A program made the translations under genes and the position numbers. From Chloroflexota bacterium (GTDB lineage Bacteria > Chloroflexota > Anaerolineae > Promineifilales > Promineifilaceae): DNA of 64,000 nt. The stretch's first letter is position 1, and each line of letters opens with the position of its first letter. Of the stretch, positions 41,668 to 48,872 are shown in pieces. The notes beneath the pieces are model-generated. The model ran no database searches, was not told where the DNA came from, and saw only the letters and a list, made by a program, of their open reading frames with translations. The DNA lies in NCBI GenBank assembly GCA_014584575.1, contig JACTMP010000023.1, positions 39,576 through 103,575 on the forward strand, in the 5' to 3' direction.

Positions 41668-41820
41668 GGGAAATGTTCCTTTTTTACGCAAGGCGCAAAC
41701 TTGTGCTGAGCGAAGCCGCGAAGCCGAAGTAGGCGCAGAGGATAAGGTTGCTCCTATTCTACTTTGTGAGGAGGGAGAAGCAAAGCAGAAAATAGAGAGA
41801 TTCAGTAGATCGAAGCGGAG

Positions 41821-41866
41821 TTCGCATCCTCAGATGCGAACCGGTGGGCATCTGAGGATGCCCACC
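41821..41866. promoter_or_regulatory. Twin hairpins with complementary loops upstream of the oxidoreductase
   Basis: Hairpin 1 is TTCGCATC-CTCA-GATGCGAA (41821-41840). Hairpin 2 is GGTGGGCATC-TGAG-GATGCCCACC (41843-41866). Loop 1 (CTCA) and loop 2 (TGAG) are complementary, and GCATCCTCAGATGC is the reverse complement of GCATCTGAGGATGC, so a larger alternate cruciform also forms. It lies between the G5 lipoprotein stop and the oxidoreductase start. Confidence 0.75.
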
Positions 41867-41882
41867 CCTCTCATTTCGAATT

Positions 41883-41932
41883 ACTGAGATTGGAAGATTT
41901 AATCTCCTAATCTCCCAATCTCCTGATCACCT
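41883..41932. repeat. Inverted word array (GAGATTGG / CCTAATCTCCCAATCTCC)
   Basis: GAGATTGGAAGATTTAATCTCC is followed by CTAATCTCCCAATCTCCTG. It is directly after the twin hairpins and overlaps the lipoprotein stop codon (41907). Confidence 0.75.
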
Positions 41933-43595
41933 TGCCGCCACGCCGGGGTGGGGGGGCGTTGGGGGATTCGATGGGGGTGACGGTACCGTAGGGCGCCCAG
42001 GTGGGGTGGCTGTCGTAGGTGTCATCCTGGGTGACGCGGGTGGCGCTGCCATCGGCCAGATTGAGGACAAAGAGGTCATCTTCAAAGATGAAGGCGATGT
42101 GCTGCCCGTCTGGCGCCCAGGCCATGAAGGATTGGTCACGGGAGAAGCGGCTGTTTTCGCCGGGTGGGGGGTAGAGCTGACGGCCGTTGCTGCCATCCAC
42201 ATCCATCACCCACAGCGTGTAATTGCTGCGCAGGCTGTCCAGGGGATCGGTGGTGCGCAGGTAAGCGATCTGTTCGTTGTCCGGCGACCAGTGCATATGC
42301 GCCCACATACCGGCCTGCTCTACAAAGGGGGCGGCGACGGGTATGCTGATGCCCACCACCTGGTTATCAAACTGCATCGTTTGTTCATCGGCGCCGTTGT
42401 GTTGGGTGAAGGCCAGGAAACGGCCGTCCGGCGACCAGGTGAGCGAAGGCACCCAGACCCAATCGGCGCGGGTGTTGTACGGGGTGAAGCGCTGTAATAC
42501 CAGTCGGTCGTCGTTGGGATTGGGGGAACGGGTGTCAATCAGCCCCACTTCATTGGCGTAGCTGTAGGCCAGGGTACGGCCGTTGGGCGACCAGGCATAA
42601 TTTCCACCCCACCAGCCATTGAGCGCCGGGTAGGCATCAATGATCTGGGTGGTGGTGAAGGCGGCCGTGTCGGTCAGGGGCATGGTTAGCAGCCAGAGAT
42701 CGTTGTTCGCTTCCCAACCGGGCGGTTGGGCGCTGGCGGCGGCGGTGGTGTAGGCGATTTGCCAGGTATTGGTGATGACCGGATTCCAACCGGCCCACAA
42801 CACATTGTCCACGCCCAAATCAACGGGCACAGCGCCCGGCTGCACACCCACGAGCCACAGGCTGTTGCTAAAACTGCCGGTGAGGGTTTCAACCTGGGTA
42901 TAAAGTAACTGGCTGGCGTCTGGGGAAAGGGCAAAGACACGGCCGTCCAGTTGGCCATCCAGCGCCAGTTGCTCGGGCACGGCCGTACTGCCACGCATGA
43001 GTACGGGCGCGCCGCCGCTGATGTAGGCCAGCAGGCCAGGAAAATAGGCAATGCCCCGGTTGGCGCCAATGCCGATCAAGACCACTTCGTCTTGGGGTTC
43101 GACGATCACGGTTTCGTTGGTGCGAATGCGGGAGGCTTCCACCCCATCGCGGAAGAGCAGGCGAATGGTCACTTCGCGCTGACCGGGGCTGCCGGGCTGC
43201 ACAATTTGGGGGGCATCGTCGGCCGTCATGGTGTCGGTACGCACGTAGCGGCGCTCATAAGGGATGGTTTCGGTGATGACCTGAATTTCTTCGGCGACAC
43301 GGACAACGGTTACGGCCGTGTCCGCCCCCAATGGCGTAAACAAGGGTGGCGTTACCTCATCCAGTTCTCCCAATTCCAGGCCCGCTTCCGCCAGCAGTTC
43401 CCGCACGGTAGCCGCGTTGGTTGTTAAGTTGTAGGTCTGGCCATCGGCCGTCAGTTGTACGGGGATTGGTTGCTGGCTTTGGGTGACAGCCGGGGGCTGG
43501 CTGCAACTGATCAATAAAGTGGCAAGTAGCAAGTGGCAAGTGGCAAGTAATACCTGCCACCTGCCACTTGCTACCCGCCACCTGCCACCCCTCAT
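41907..43595 (-). CDS. G5-domain lipoprotein with a beta-propeller
   Basis: A 562-residue lipoprotein. The signal is VLLATCHLLLATLLISC with lipobox LISC near residue 33. Residues ~50-155 carry a DUF348/G5 arrangement (PIPVQLTADGQTYNLTTNAATVRELLAEAG then GQREVTIRLLFRDGVEASR), known from peptidoglycan-binding resuscitation factors. The remaining ~380 residues are TolB-like propeller blades (FALSPDASQLLYT, YAWSPNGRTLAYSY, LTWSPDGRFLAFTQ, MAWAPDGQHIAFI). The ATG at 43595 overlaps the upstream stop as ATGA. The N-terminal ~30 codons, including the hydrophobic core, fall within the word array at 43515-43592. A cell-surface role is likely. Confidence 0.82.
   Translation of the reverse strand: MRGGRWRVASGRWQVLLATCHLLLATLLISCSQPPAVTQSQQPIPVQLTADGQTYNLTTNAATVRELLAEAGLELGELDEVTPPLFTPLGADTAVTVVRVAEEIQVITETIPYERRYVRTDTMTADDAPQIVQPGSPGQREVTIRLLFRDGVEASRIRTNETVIVEPQDEVVLIGIGANRGIAYFPGLLAYISGGAPVLMRGSTAVPEQLALDGQLDGRVFALSPDASQLLYTQVETLTGSFSNSLWLVGVQPGAVPVDLGVDNVLWAGWNPVITNTWQIAYTTAAASAQPPGWEANNDLWLLTMPLTDTAAFTTTQIIDAYPALNGWWGGNYAWSPNGRTLAYSYANEVGLIDTRSPNPNDDRLVLQRFTPYNTRADWVWVPSLTWSPDGRFLAFTQHNGADEQTMQFDNQVVGISIPVAAPFVEQAGMWAHMHWSPDNEQIAYLRTTDPLDSLRSNYTLWVMDVDGSNGRQLYPPPGENSRFSRDQSFMAWAPDGQHIAFIFEDDLFVLNLADGSATRVTQDDTYDSHPTWAPYGTVTPIESPNAPPPRRGGKVIRRLGD
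43515..43592. repeat. Inverted word array that encodes a signal peptide
   Basis: Left arm: copies of AAGTGGCAAGTAGCAAGTGG. Right arm: ACCTGCCACCTGCCACTTGC. It is translated on the minus strand as [14 protein letters not shown] then LLATCHLLLATLLISC. Copies of the word are at 14463 and 60221. Confidence 0.9.
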
Positions 43596-43990
43596 GCCTG
43601 CTGCCACAGTTCGCGCACGTCGGGGGCCAGTGATTTGGCGACGGCCTGGTTGGTGTCGTTGTCAATCAACGTTTTGACGCCGTGGAAGACGGCCGTGATG
43701 GGGATTTTGGTAAATTGCCAGTCGCTGTTGCCGCTGCGTTTGGAAACTTCAAACTGAAAATCATACTGGCTCATGTTTTTGTTGCGGAAGTGTACCAGCC
43801 AGAACAGCCGGGTCAGGTCGTGGCTCAGTTCTTCGGGCAACGCTTTGGCCAGCTTCTTCTTTGTTTTGCGGTCTAAGTTGACGCCAAGGGTTTTGAGTAC
43901 GGCCGTGCTCCAGCGCCGGGCATGGTCGGGGGTGCGCAAACTGCCCAGCGTTTGCACGGTTTGGTAATAGTTGTTGACATGGTCGTTCAT
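43592..43990 (-). CDS. DUF2267-like helical protein
   Basis: A 132-residue protein. RTPDHARRWSTAVLKTLGVNLDRKTKKKLAKALPEEL has the pattern of DUF2267 proteins (small helical domain of unknown function), followed by DLTRLFWLVHFRNKNMSQYDFQFEVSKRSG. It is stable as a separate gene but overlaps the downstream lipoprotein gene by 4 bp (ATGA), so the two are translated together. The link between a cytosolic helical protein and a surface lipoprotein is not understood. Confidence 0.7.
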   Translation of the reverse strand: MNDHVNNYYQTVQTLGSLRTPDHARRWSTAVLKTLGVNLDRKTKKKLAKALPEELSHDLTRLFWLVHFRNKNMSQYDFQFEVSKRSGNSDWQFTKIPITAVFHGVKTLIDNDTNQAVAKSLAPDVRELWQQA

Positions 43991-44079
43991 GGTTCGGTTA
44001 TCTGCCTCCAGGTCTTGTTTTACCCCGCAAGGAACAGAGCGTCAAGGCGTTCACAGCAATTCGAAATATGGCAAAACCT

Positions 44080-44200
44080 GGCGATTAAAAAAATCGCAGC
44101 TACAAGCAGCAAAGCCGACCTTCGTCGGCCCAGACCAGTCGGCGAAGGCTGACTTCGCCTTTTGTTGGTGCAGATTTATCTGCCGCCGCCGGGCAAATTG
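44080..44200 (+). repeat. Multi-hairpin interspersed element, copy B
   Basis: Starts TGGCGATTAAAAAAATCGC and ends TGCAGATTTATCTGCCGCC. It contains GCCGAC-CTTC-GTCGGC and AGTCGGC-GAAG-GCTGACT and the terminal palindrome GCAGATTTATCTGC. The first stem differs from copy A at paired positions (CCCAC/GTGGG in A, CCGAC/GTCGG in B). The outer stem of copy A is not kept. It lies in the divergent gap 43991-44358. Confidence 0.8.
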
Positions 44201-44225
44201 AGAATTGCTGGCATTTAACCGGACG

Positions 44226-44253
44226 TTGACGATTTGGGACAAACTGGTATACT
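44226..44253 (+). promoter_or_regulatory. Promoter of rplY
   Basis: -35 TTGACG (44226-44231) and -10 TATACT (44248-44253) are 16 bp apart. The predicted start of transcription is about 44260, and the leader to the rplY ATG is about 100 nt. Confidence 0.65.
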
Positions 44254-44260
44254 TCCGCCG

Positions 44261-44289
44261 CTTGTTTGCCCGGCTGCAAACAAGTTTTT
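44261..44289 (+). terminator. Terminator-like hairpin at the start of the rplY leader
   Basis: CTTGTTTGC (44261-44269) pairs with GCAAACAAG (44276-44284) around CCGGCT and is followed by TTTTT. It is located at or just after the predicted transcript start, so it may be a 5' stabilising or attenuating hairpin. Confidence 0.7.
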
Positions 44290-44307
44290 CGTTTAATACT
44301 AACCGCA

Positions 44308-44341
44308 GACCCTAAGGGTTTTCCTAATCCTTAGGGTCTTT
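44308..44341 (+). terminator. Second hairpin in the rplY leader
   Basis: GACCCTAAGG (44308-44317) pairs with CCTTAGGGTC (44329-44338), loop of 11 nt, followed by TTT. It is 18 nt before the rplY ATG. It could be an attenuator or a ribosomal-protein binding site. Confidence 0.7.
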
Positions 44342-44358
44342 AATTGAGGATTTGGAAG

Positions 44359-45003
44359 ATGTCTGAGAAATTAACGATTGCCGCCGAACCACGTTCTGTT
44401 GTCGGCAAACAGGTGAAACAACTGCGACAGGCGGGCATAATCCCCGCCGTGATTTATGGGCAACGTGAGCCGGTGACCATTCAATTGGACAACAAAACAC
44501 TGCGCCGGGTGCTGCGGCAAGCCAGCACTACTCAACTCATTGATATTGAATTGCAAGGTGGCGCCCGCACCGTTCTGGCACGGGAGATTCAGCAGCACCC
44601 CACGCGGGGCGATTTGATTCATGTGGACTTTTTTGAAGTGAACATGGCCGAATCTATTACCTCCGAAGCAGAATTGGTGTTGGTGGGGGAAATGGAGTCG
44701 GCGCTGGATGGGTTGGGCACGATTGTGCTACTGACTCATTCGGTGGAGATCGAATGTTTACCCGGCGACCTGGTGTCCGAAATTGAAGTGGATATGGCCG
44801 GAATTGCCGGCCCCGACGATGTGATTTATATCAGCGACCTGCGGCTGCCGAAGGGCGTCAAGGTGTTGGATGACCCGGAAACGGCCGTCGCCCATTTTGA
44901 ATACAACCAAACCGCCGAACAGGCTGAAGCCGAAGAGTCCGCTATGACTTCTGTGGAAAGCGTAGGAGTCGTGGAAAAAGGCAAACGAGAAGACGAGGAC
45001 TAA
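44359..45003 (+). CDS. rplY: 50S ribosomal protein L25/general stress protein CTC
   Basis: A 214-residue L25 of the long CTC type that binds 5S rRNA. The N-terminal L25 domain (IAAEPRSVVGKQVKQLRQAGIIPAVIYGQ) and the C-terminal beta domain (ESITSEAELVLVGEMESALDG, YISDLRLPKGVKVLDDPETAVA) are both present; the tail is acidic and extended (EEESA...EDED). The ATG at 44359 (MSEKL) is used rather than a TTG 5 codons earlier. The gene stands alone, with its own promoter and a two-hairpin leader, not in a pth/prs operon. A strong terminator follows. Confidence 0.95.
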   Translation: MSEKLTIAAEPRSVVGKQVKQLRQAGIIPAVIYGQREPVTIQLDNKTLRRVLRQASTTQLIDIELQGGARTVLAREIQQHPTRGDLIHVDFFEVNMAESITSEAELVLVGEMESALDGLGTIVLLTHSVEIECLPGDLVSEIEVDMAGIAGPDDVIYISDLRLPKGVKVLDDPETAVAHFEYNQTAEQAEAEESAMTSVESVGVVEKGKREDED

Positions 45004-45032
45004 TCTTCCTCCCCATTTTGGCAATAGATAAC

Positions 45033-45064
45033 AAAGGCTGGACAATAGCTCCAGCCTTTTTTGT
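45033..45064 (+). terminator. Rho-independent terminator of rplY
   Basis: AAAGGCTGGA (45033-45042) pairs with TCCAGCCTTT (45050-45059) around CAATAGC, with a T run to 45064. Confidence 0.9.
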
Positions 45065-45069
45065 TTGCG

Positions 45070-45137
45070 AAGCGATTGGAGATTAGAGATAGGAGATTGA
45101 CCAATCTCTAATCTCTAATCTCCAATCTCCAATCCTG
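45070..45137. repeat. Inverted word array (GATTGGAGATTAGAG / CTCTAATCTCCAATC)
   Basis: GATTGGAGATTAGAGATAGG is followed by AATCTCTAATCTCTAATCTC and CAATCTCCAATCC. It fills the leader of the glycosyltransferase gene. Confidence 0.85.
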
Positions 45138-45139
45138 GT

Positions 45140-47197
45140 ATGCAACTCTGGCAAGAAAGAGTATTGTTGGTTCTCATTTTGTTCACGGCCGTGTCCTTAC
45201 GGCTGACGGGCATTGATTGGGACGCTTACCAGCATTACCACCCGGACGAACGGTATATCACCTGGGTTGCCACCACCATCGAATTCCCCACCAACTGGCG
45301 CACGGCGCTCAATCCTGAGAAATCTGCTTTTAACCCGTTTTACTGGCCGCCAGACGCCGCCAGCGAGGGCATTGTGGTGCTGCAAGACGAACACCGGGAC
45401 TTCGCCTACGGCCATCTGCCGCTCTATCTAGGGGTGGCCGCCACGCGGCTGGTGGAGCGGATTGGCCCGGCGCTGGTCGGCTTTTTCCCGGCGGAGTGGC
45501 TGTTGACCCGCGACCTGTTGAATGGGGTGGGAGCGATAGAGTTCCGGCATATCACGGCCGTTTCCCGCGCCCTCACTGCCCTTTTTGATACGGCCACCGT
45601 TTTCCTCGTCTACCTGTTGGGCAAACGGCTGTACAGCGCCCCGGTGGGCCTGCTCGCCGCCGCCTTCCTGGCCGTTAACGTCATGCACATCCAACTGGCC
45701 CACTTTTTCATCTCCGACCCTTTTCTGACCTTCTTTGTCGTCGCCGCGCTGTTGTGTATGGTGTCAAGTGTCAGGTGTCAGGTGCCAGGTGGGCAGGTGG
45801 CGGATGATGAATCACGCATCACGCATCATGCATCATACCGATTACCGATTACCGATTACCGATTACCACTTTACCTCTCACTCGCCGCCATCGCTGTCGG
45901 TCTGGCCATCGGCTCAAAGTTTACGGCCGTACTCCTCCTGCTGCCTCTCGCCTTGACAATTTATGTGACGGGTGGGGAGCGGTGGGTGCGGTGGCTGGTC
46001 ACGGCCGTGTTCATTTCGGGCATTACATTCTTTATAACTAACCCCTTCGCCGTGTTGGATTTGACGTGTGAGGTCGTGACGCCAGCAACGGCCGTTGGCC
46101 CCCTCACTATTCCTGCACTCGATTGGCGCTCCTGTTACCTGCAAGACATTGTGACCCAGGGCGCAATGGTGCGCGGACGCAGCGATGTGACCTTTGCGCG
46201 GCAATACACCGACACCTGGCCCTATCTCTATTTTGTAGAAATGCAACTGCGCTGGGGCATGGGCCTGCTCCTGGGGCTGGCGGCCTGTGCCGGACTGGTC
46301 TGGGAAATCTGGCGGGTCGGTAAGTGGGTAATTAGTAATTGGGTAATTAAACGCCCTCAATTACCCAATTACCCAATTACCCAATTACCCAATCTCCTCT
46401 TACTTTCCTGGATCATCCCCTTCTTCCTGCTCACCGGCGCGTTCCAGGTCAAATTTATGCGCTATTTGCAGCCGATTACCCCATTTTTAATGATTTATGC
46501 GGCGGCGCTGCTGTTGAGTATTCGTTGGCGGTGGGCGAGATGGGGGGCGGTCACGGCCGTACTCCTCACTACCTTCCTTTACGCCCTCAGCTTTGTCAAC
46601 CTGTACAGTCAGCCCCACCCCTGGCTGGCCGGGTCAGCCTGGGTGTATGAAAACGTGTTGCCGGGGGCGCTCATCCTCAGCGAACAGTGGGATGACGCCC
46701 TACCCTCGACCATGCTGGTGGATGGCGCACCCCGTTTCCGCAGCGAATATCGCAGCGAAGAACTCACCTGGCTCACCGGCGCCGACGAAGCCGACAACGC
46801 AGCCAAGCTGGAACGAAACCTGGCGCGGCTGGCGGCGGGCGATTACCTGACCATCATGTCCAATCGGGTGTATGGCGTCGCTCCCCGGCTCAATGAACGT
46901 TACCCCCTCTCCGGCCAATACCACCAACTGCTGTTTGATGGTTCGTTGGGCTACGAACCGGTCTATGTCACCACGCGCATGCCCACTCTGTTGGGCATCC
47001 GTCTCTATGCGGATCGATTTGGTTGGCCGGGTCTGACTCCCCCCGATGAAGTCGAAACCTTGCTGGCTGCCCAACCCACCCTCAATTTAGGTCGCGCCGA
47101 CGAGAGCTTCACCGTCTACGACCAACCCCTGCTCATCATCTTCCAAAATACCGGCCACCTGAGTGTGGAAGAGATGCGAGCGTTGTTTGAGCCGTGA
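45140..47197 (+). CDS. Large membrane glycosyltransferase-like protein (GT39/ArnT-like)
   Basis: A 685-residue multi-pass membrane protein. It starts with a membrane helix (LLVLILFTAVSLRL), has the early acidic loop HYHPDERYITWV typical of GT-C enzymes, and many later helices (LLAAAFLAVNVMHIQLAHFF, LPLALTIYVTGG, LLLSWIIPFFLL). The C-terminal half is an extracytoplasmic domain. Substrate is probably a polyprenyl-linked sugar (inference). Two non-conserved stretches encoded by genomic words interrupt it: residues ~207-244 (VSSVRCQVPGG to YRLPLY) and ~394-418 (KWVISNWVIKRPQLPNY). They lie between membrane helices. Six ACGGCCGT copies. Confidence 0.82.
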   Translation: MQLWQERVLLVLILFTAVSLRLTGIDWDAYQHYHPDERYITWVATTIEFPTNWRTALNPEKSAFNPFYWPPDAASEGIVVLQDEHRDFAYGHLPLYLGVAATRLVERIGPALVGFFPAEWLLTRDLLNGVGAIEFRHITAVSRALTALFDTATVFLVYLLGKRLYSAPVGLLAAAFLAVNVMHIQLAHFFISDPFLTFFVVAALLCMVSSVRCQVPGGQVADDESRITHHASYRLPITDYRLPLYLSLAAIAVGLAIGSKFTAVLLLLPLALTIYVTGGERWVRWLVTAVFISGITFFITNPFAVLDLTCEVVTPATAVGPLTIPALDWRSCYLQDIVTQGAMVRGRSDVTFARQYTDTWPYLYFVEMQLRWGMGLLLGLAACAGLVWEIWRVGKWVISNWVIKRPQLPNYPITQLPNLLLLSWIIPFFLLTGAFQVKFMRYLQPITPFLMIYAAALLLSIRWRWARWGAVTAVLLTTFLYALSFVNLYSQPHPWLAGSAWVYENVLPGALILSEQWDDALPSTMLVDGAPRFRSEYRSEELTWLTGADEADNAAKLERNLARLAAGDYLTIMSNRVYGVAPRLNERYPLSGQYHQLLFDGSLGYEPVYVTTRMPTLLGIRLYADRFGWPGLTPPDEVETLLAAQPTLNLGRADESFTVYDQPLLIIFQNTGHLSVEEMRALFEP
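45757..45870. repeat. Four genomic word families in tandem inside the glycosyltransferase gene
   Basis: GTCAAGTGTCAGGTGTCAGG, then GGGCAGGTGGCGG, then ATCACGCATCACGCATCATG, then ACCGATTACCGATTACCG. Each equals an intergenic word elsewhere in the window, and all are translated in frame. Confidence 0.9.
46318..46393. repeat. TAATTGGGTAATTA words inside the glycosyltransferase gene
   Basis: GGTAATTAGTAATTGGGTAATT is followed by its inverse AATTACCC in tandem copies. The whole is translated in frame. The word equals the intergenic array at 28803. Confidence 0.9.
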
Positions 47198-47262
47198 CGG
47201 GTGACGGGTGACGGGTGACGAGTGACCAAATAATTCTCACGCATCACGTATCACGCCTTCTC
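47196..47262. repeat. Word array (GACGGGTGACGGGTGAC; CACGCATCACG)
   Basis: GTGACGGGTGACGGGTGACG and the TCACGCATCACGTATCACG words lie between the convergent glycosyltransferase and malQ genes and run into the last codons of malQ. Confidence 0.8.
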
Positions 47263-48801
47263 CGCCACAATCGCCTCTACCTTTGCCGTTTGCTGTTGGC
47301 CGGGGGCACGGCCGTACAATTCCGTAAGCTCGCGCAGGCGGTAAACCAGGTGGTCGCTCAGGGCGTCGGTGCGGAAACGCCAGCGCCAATAGCCGCCCAC
47401 CTTGCCGGGGAAATTCATGCGCGCTTCATTGCCCAAACTGAGCAGGTCTTGCATGGGGATCACGGCCGTGTTCGCCACCGAACTATGCGCCAGCCGGATC
47501 ATATCCCAGGCAATATCGTGCCCGTTCACGGCCATATAGCGCCGCGCATGGTCTTGTTCATGTTGGCTGGCATTCAGGTACCAGCCCACCGTTGTTTCAT
47601 TGTCATGTGTGCCCGTGTAAACGACGCAGTTACGGCCGAAACTATGCGGTAAAAAGCTGCTGTTGCGCTCGCCGCCAAAACCGAACTGCAAAATTTTCAT
47701 GCCGGGGAAGTTAAACTCATCCCGCAGAGCTTCCACCTCCGGCGTGATCACCCCTAAATCCTCGGCAATCAGTGGTAGTTCTCCCAATTTTTCCTGCAAG
47801 GTACGGAAGAACGGCGCGCCTGGTCCCCGCACCCAACGGCCGACAACGGCCGTAGGTTCAGTCGCCGGAATTTCCCAATAGGCATCAAAGCCGCGGAAAT
47901 GGTCAATGCGCACAATGTCTGCCTGCACAAAGCTCATATCCAGCCGCTTTTCCCACCAGGCGTACCCGTCCGCCTCCATCCTGTCCCAGCGGTACAGCGG
48001 ATTGCCCCAACGCTGCCCCGTCTCGCTGAAGTAATCCGGCGGCACCCCGGCGATCACCGTTGGCTGCCCTGCCTCGTCCAGAAAAAAAAGGTCAGGGTTG
48101 GCCCACACGTCGGCGCTGTCATAGGCCACAAAAATGGGCAGGTCGCCGACAATCTGAATGCCGCGAATGTTGGCATACGCTTTCAGTTCCAGCCATTGTT
48201 TGAAAAAGAGGAATTGCAGGAATTTGTGCAGCGCCACCTCGTTGGCCAGCTTATTGCCCCACTCCTTCATCGCTTTTGGTTTACGCAGGGCAATTTCTTG
48301 GGGCCAGGTGTTCCAGACGCCGCCATCCTGGTGGGCAAACTGGGTTTTCAAGGCCATAAACAGAGCAAAATCGTCCAGCCAGTATGCCTGTTCCTGGCTG
48401 AATTCGGCCAGGGCTGCCTGCTGCACGGCCGTGCCGTTACTCTGAAAATGGGTGAACGCCTGCCGCAGCAAATTCATCTTGTAGGTGATGACGGGGCCGT
48501 AATCTACCTGATGGTTGGGGAAAGGGGGGACGGTGGTCACGGCCGTAGCCGGTAAATACCCCTCCTCCACCAGCTTATCCGGGCTGATCAGCAGTGGATT
48601 CCCGGCAAACGCCGAAAAACATTGATACGGCGAATCGCCATACCCCGTTGGCCCCAACGGTAGCGTTTGCCAGAGCGCCTGTTTACTTTCAATCAGAAAA
48701 TCTACAAACCGGTACGCCGACTGCCCAAAATCGCCAATCCCATATCGGCTGGGCAAAGAAGTGGGATGTAACAATACACCTGCGGCACGTTTGAATCGCA
48801 T
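47251..48801 (-). CDS. malQ: 4-alpha-glucanotransferase
   Basis: GH77 amylomaltase that transfers maltooligosaccharide segments, working on glycogen breakdown products. The 516-residue length is typical. Motifs: AAGVLLHPTSLPSRYGIGDFG, the nucleophile in VRIDHFRGFDAYWEIPA near residue 295, the acid/base Glu in PLIAEDLGVITPEVEALRDEFNFPGMKIL, and the third Asp in VYTGTHDNETTVGWYLN. The neighbour glgA on the same strand (48867-50309) makes glycogen, so both serve a storage-polysaccharide pathway, though an inverted array separates them. Confidence 0.96.
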   Translation of the reverse strand: MRFKRAAGVLLHPTSLPSRYGIGDFGQSAYRFVDFLIESKQALWQTLPLGPTGYGDSPYQCFSAFAGNPLLISPDKLVEEGYLPATAVTTVPPFPNHQVDYGPVITYKMNLLRQAFTHFQSNGTAVQQAALAEFSQEQAYWLDDFALFMALKTQFAHQDGGVWNTWPQEIALRKPKAMKEWGNKLANEVALHKFLQFLFFKQWLELKAYANIRGIQIVGDLPIFVAYDSADVWANPDLFFLDEAGQPTVIAGVPPDYFSETGQRWGNPLYRWDRMEADGYAWWEKRLDMSFVQADIVRIDHFRGFDAYWEIPATEPTAVVGRWVRGPGAPFFRTLQEKLGELPLIAEDLGVITPEVEALRDEFNFPGMKILQFGFGGERNSSFLPHSFGRNCVVYTGTHDNETTVGWYLNASQHEQDHARRYMAVNGHDIAWDMIRLAHSSVANTAVIPMQDLLSLGNEARMNFPGKVGGYWRWRFRTDALSDHLVYRLRELTELYGRAPGQQQTAKVEAIVAEKA

Positions 48802-48805
48802 GTTT

Positions 48806-48872
48806 CCTCGTCATGCGTGATGCGTGATGCGTGATGCGTGATTTTTCACGCATCACGCATCACGCATCACGA
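48806..48872. repeat. Inverted word array (ATGCGTGATGCGTGATGC / GCATCACGCATCACGCAT)
   Basis: Four CGTGATG words are followed by TTTTTC and three inverted ATCACGC words. It is one of the most perfect arrays and lies between glgA and malQ. Confidence 0.9.

Noticed and set aside
27013..44075. A dispersed GATTTGGCAAAATTTT-like motif (27013, 39235, 44058)
   Set aside because: Matches are short and imperfect; they may be chance or an eroded repeat and need a whole-genome search.
44500..45100. Minus-strand frames opposite rplY
   Set aside because: They overlap a conserved ribosomal-protein gene and have no ribosome binding site.
48806..48872. Word arrays considered as CRISPR or VNTR minisatellites
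   Set aside because: Units are only 6-12 bp, directly then inversely repeated, and no cas genes are seen.
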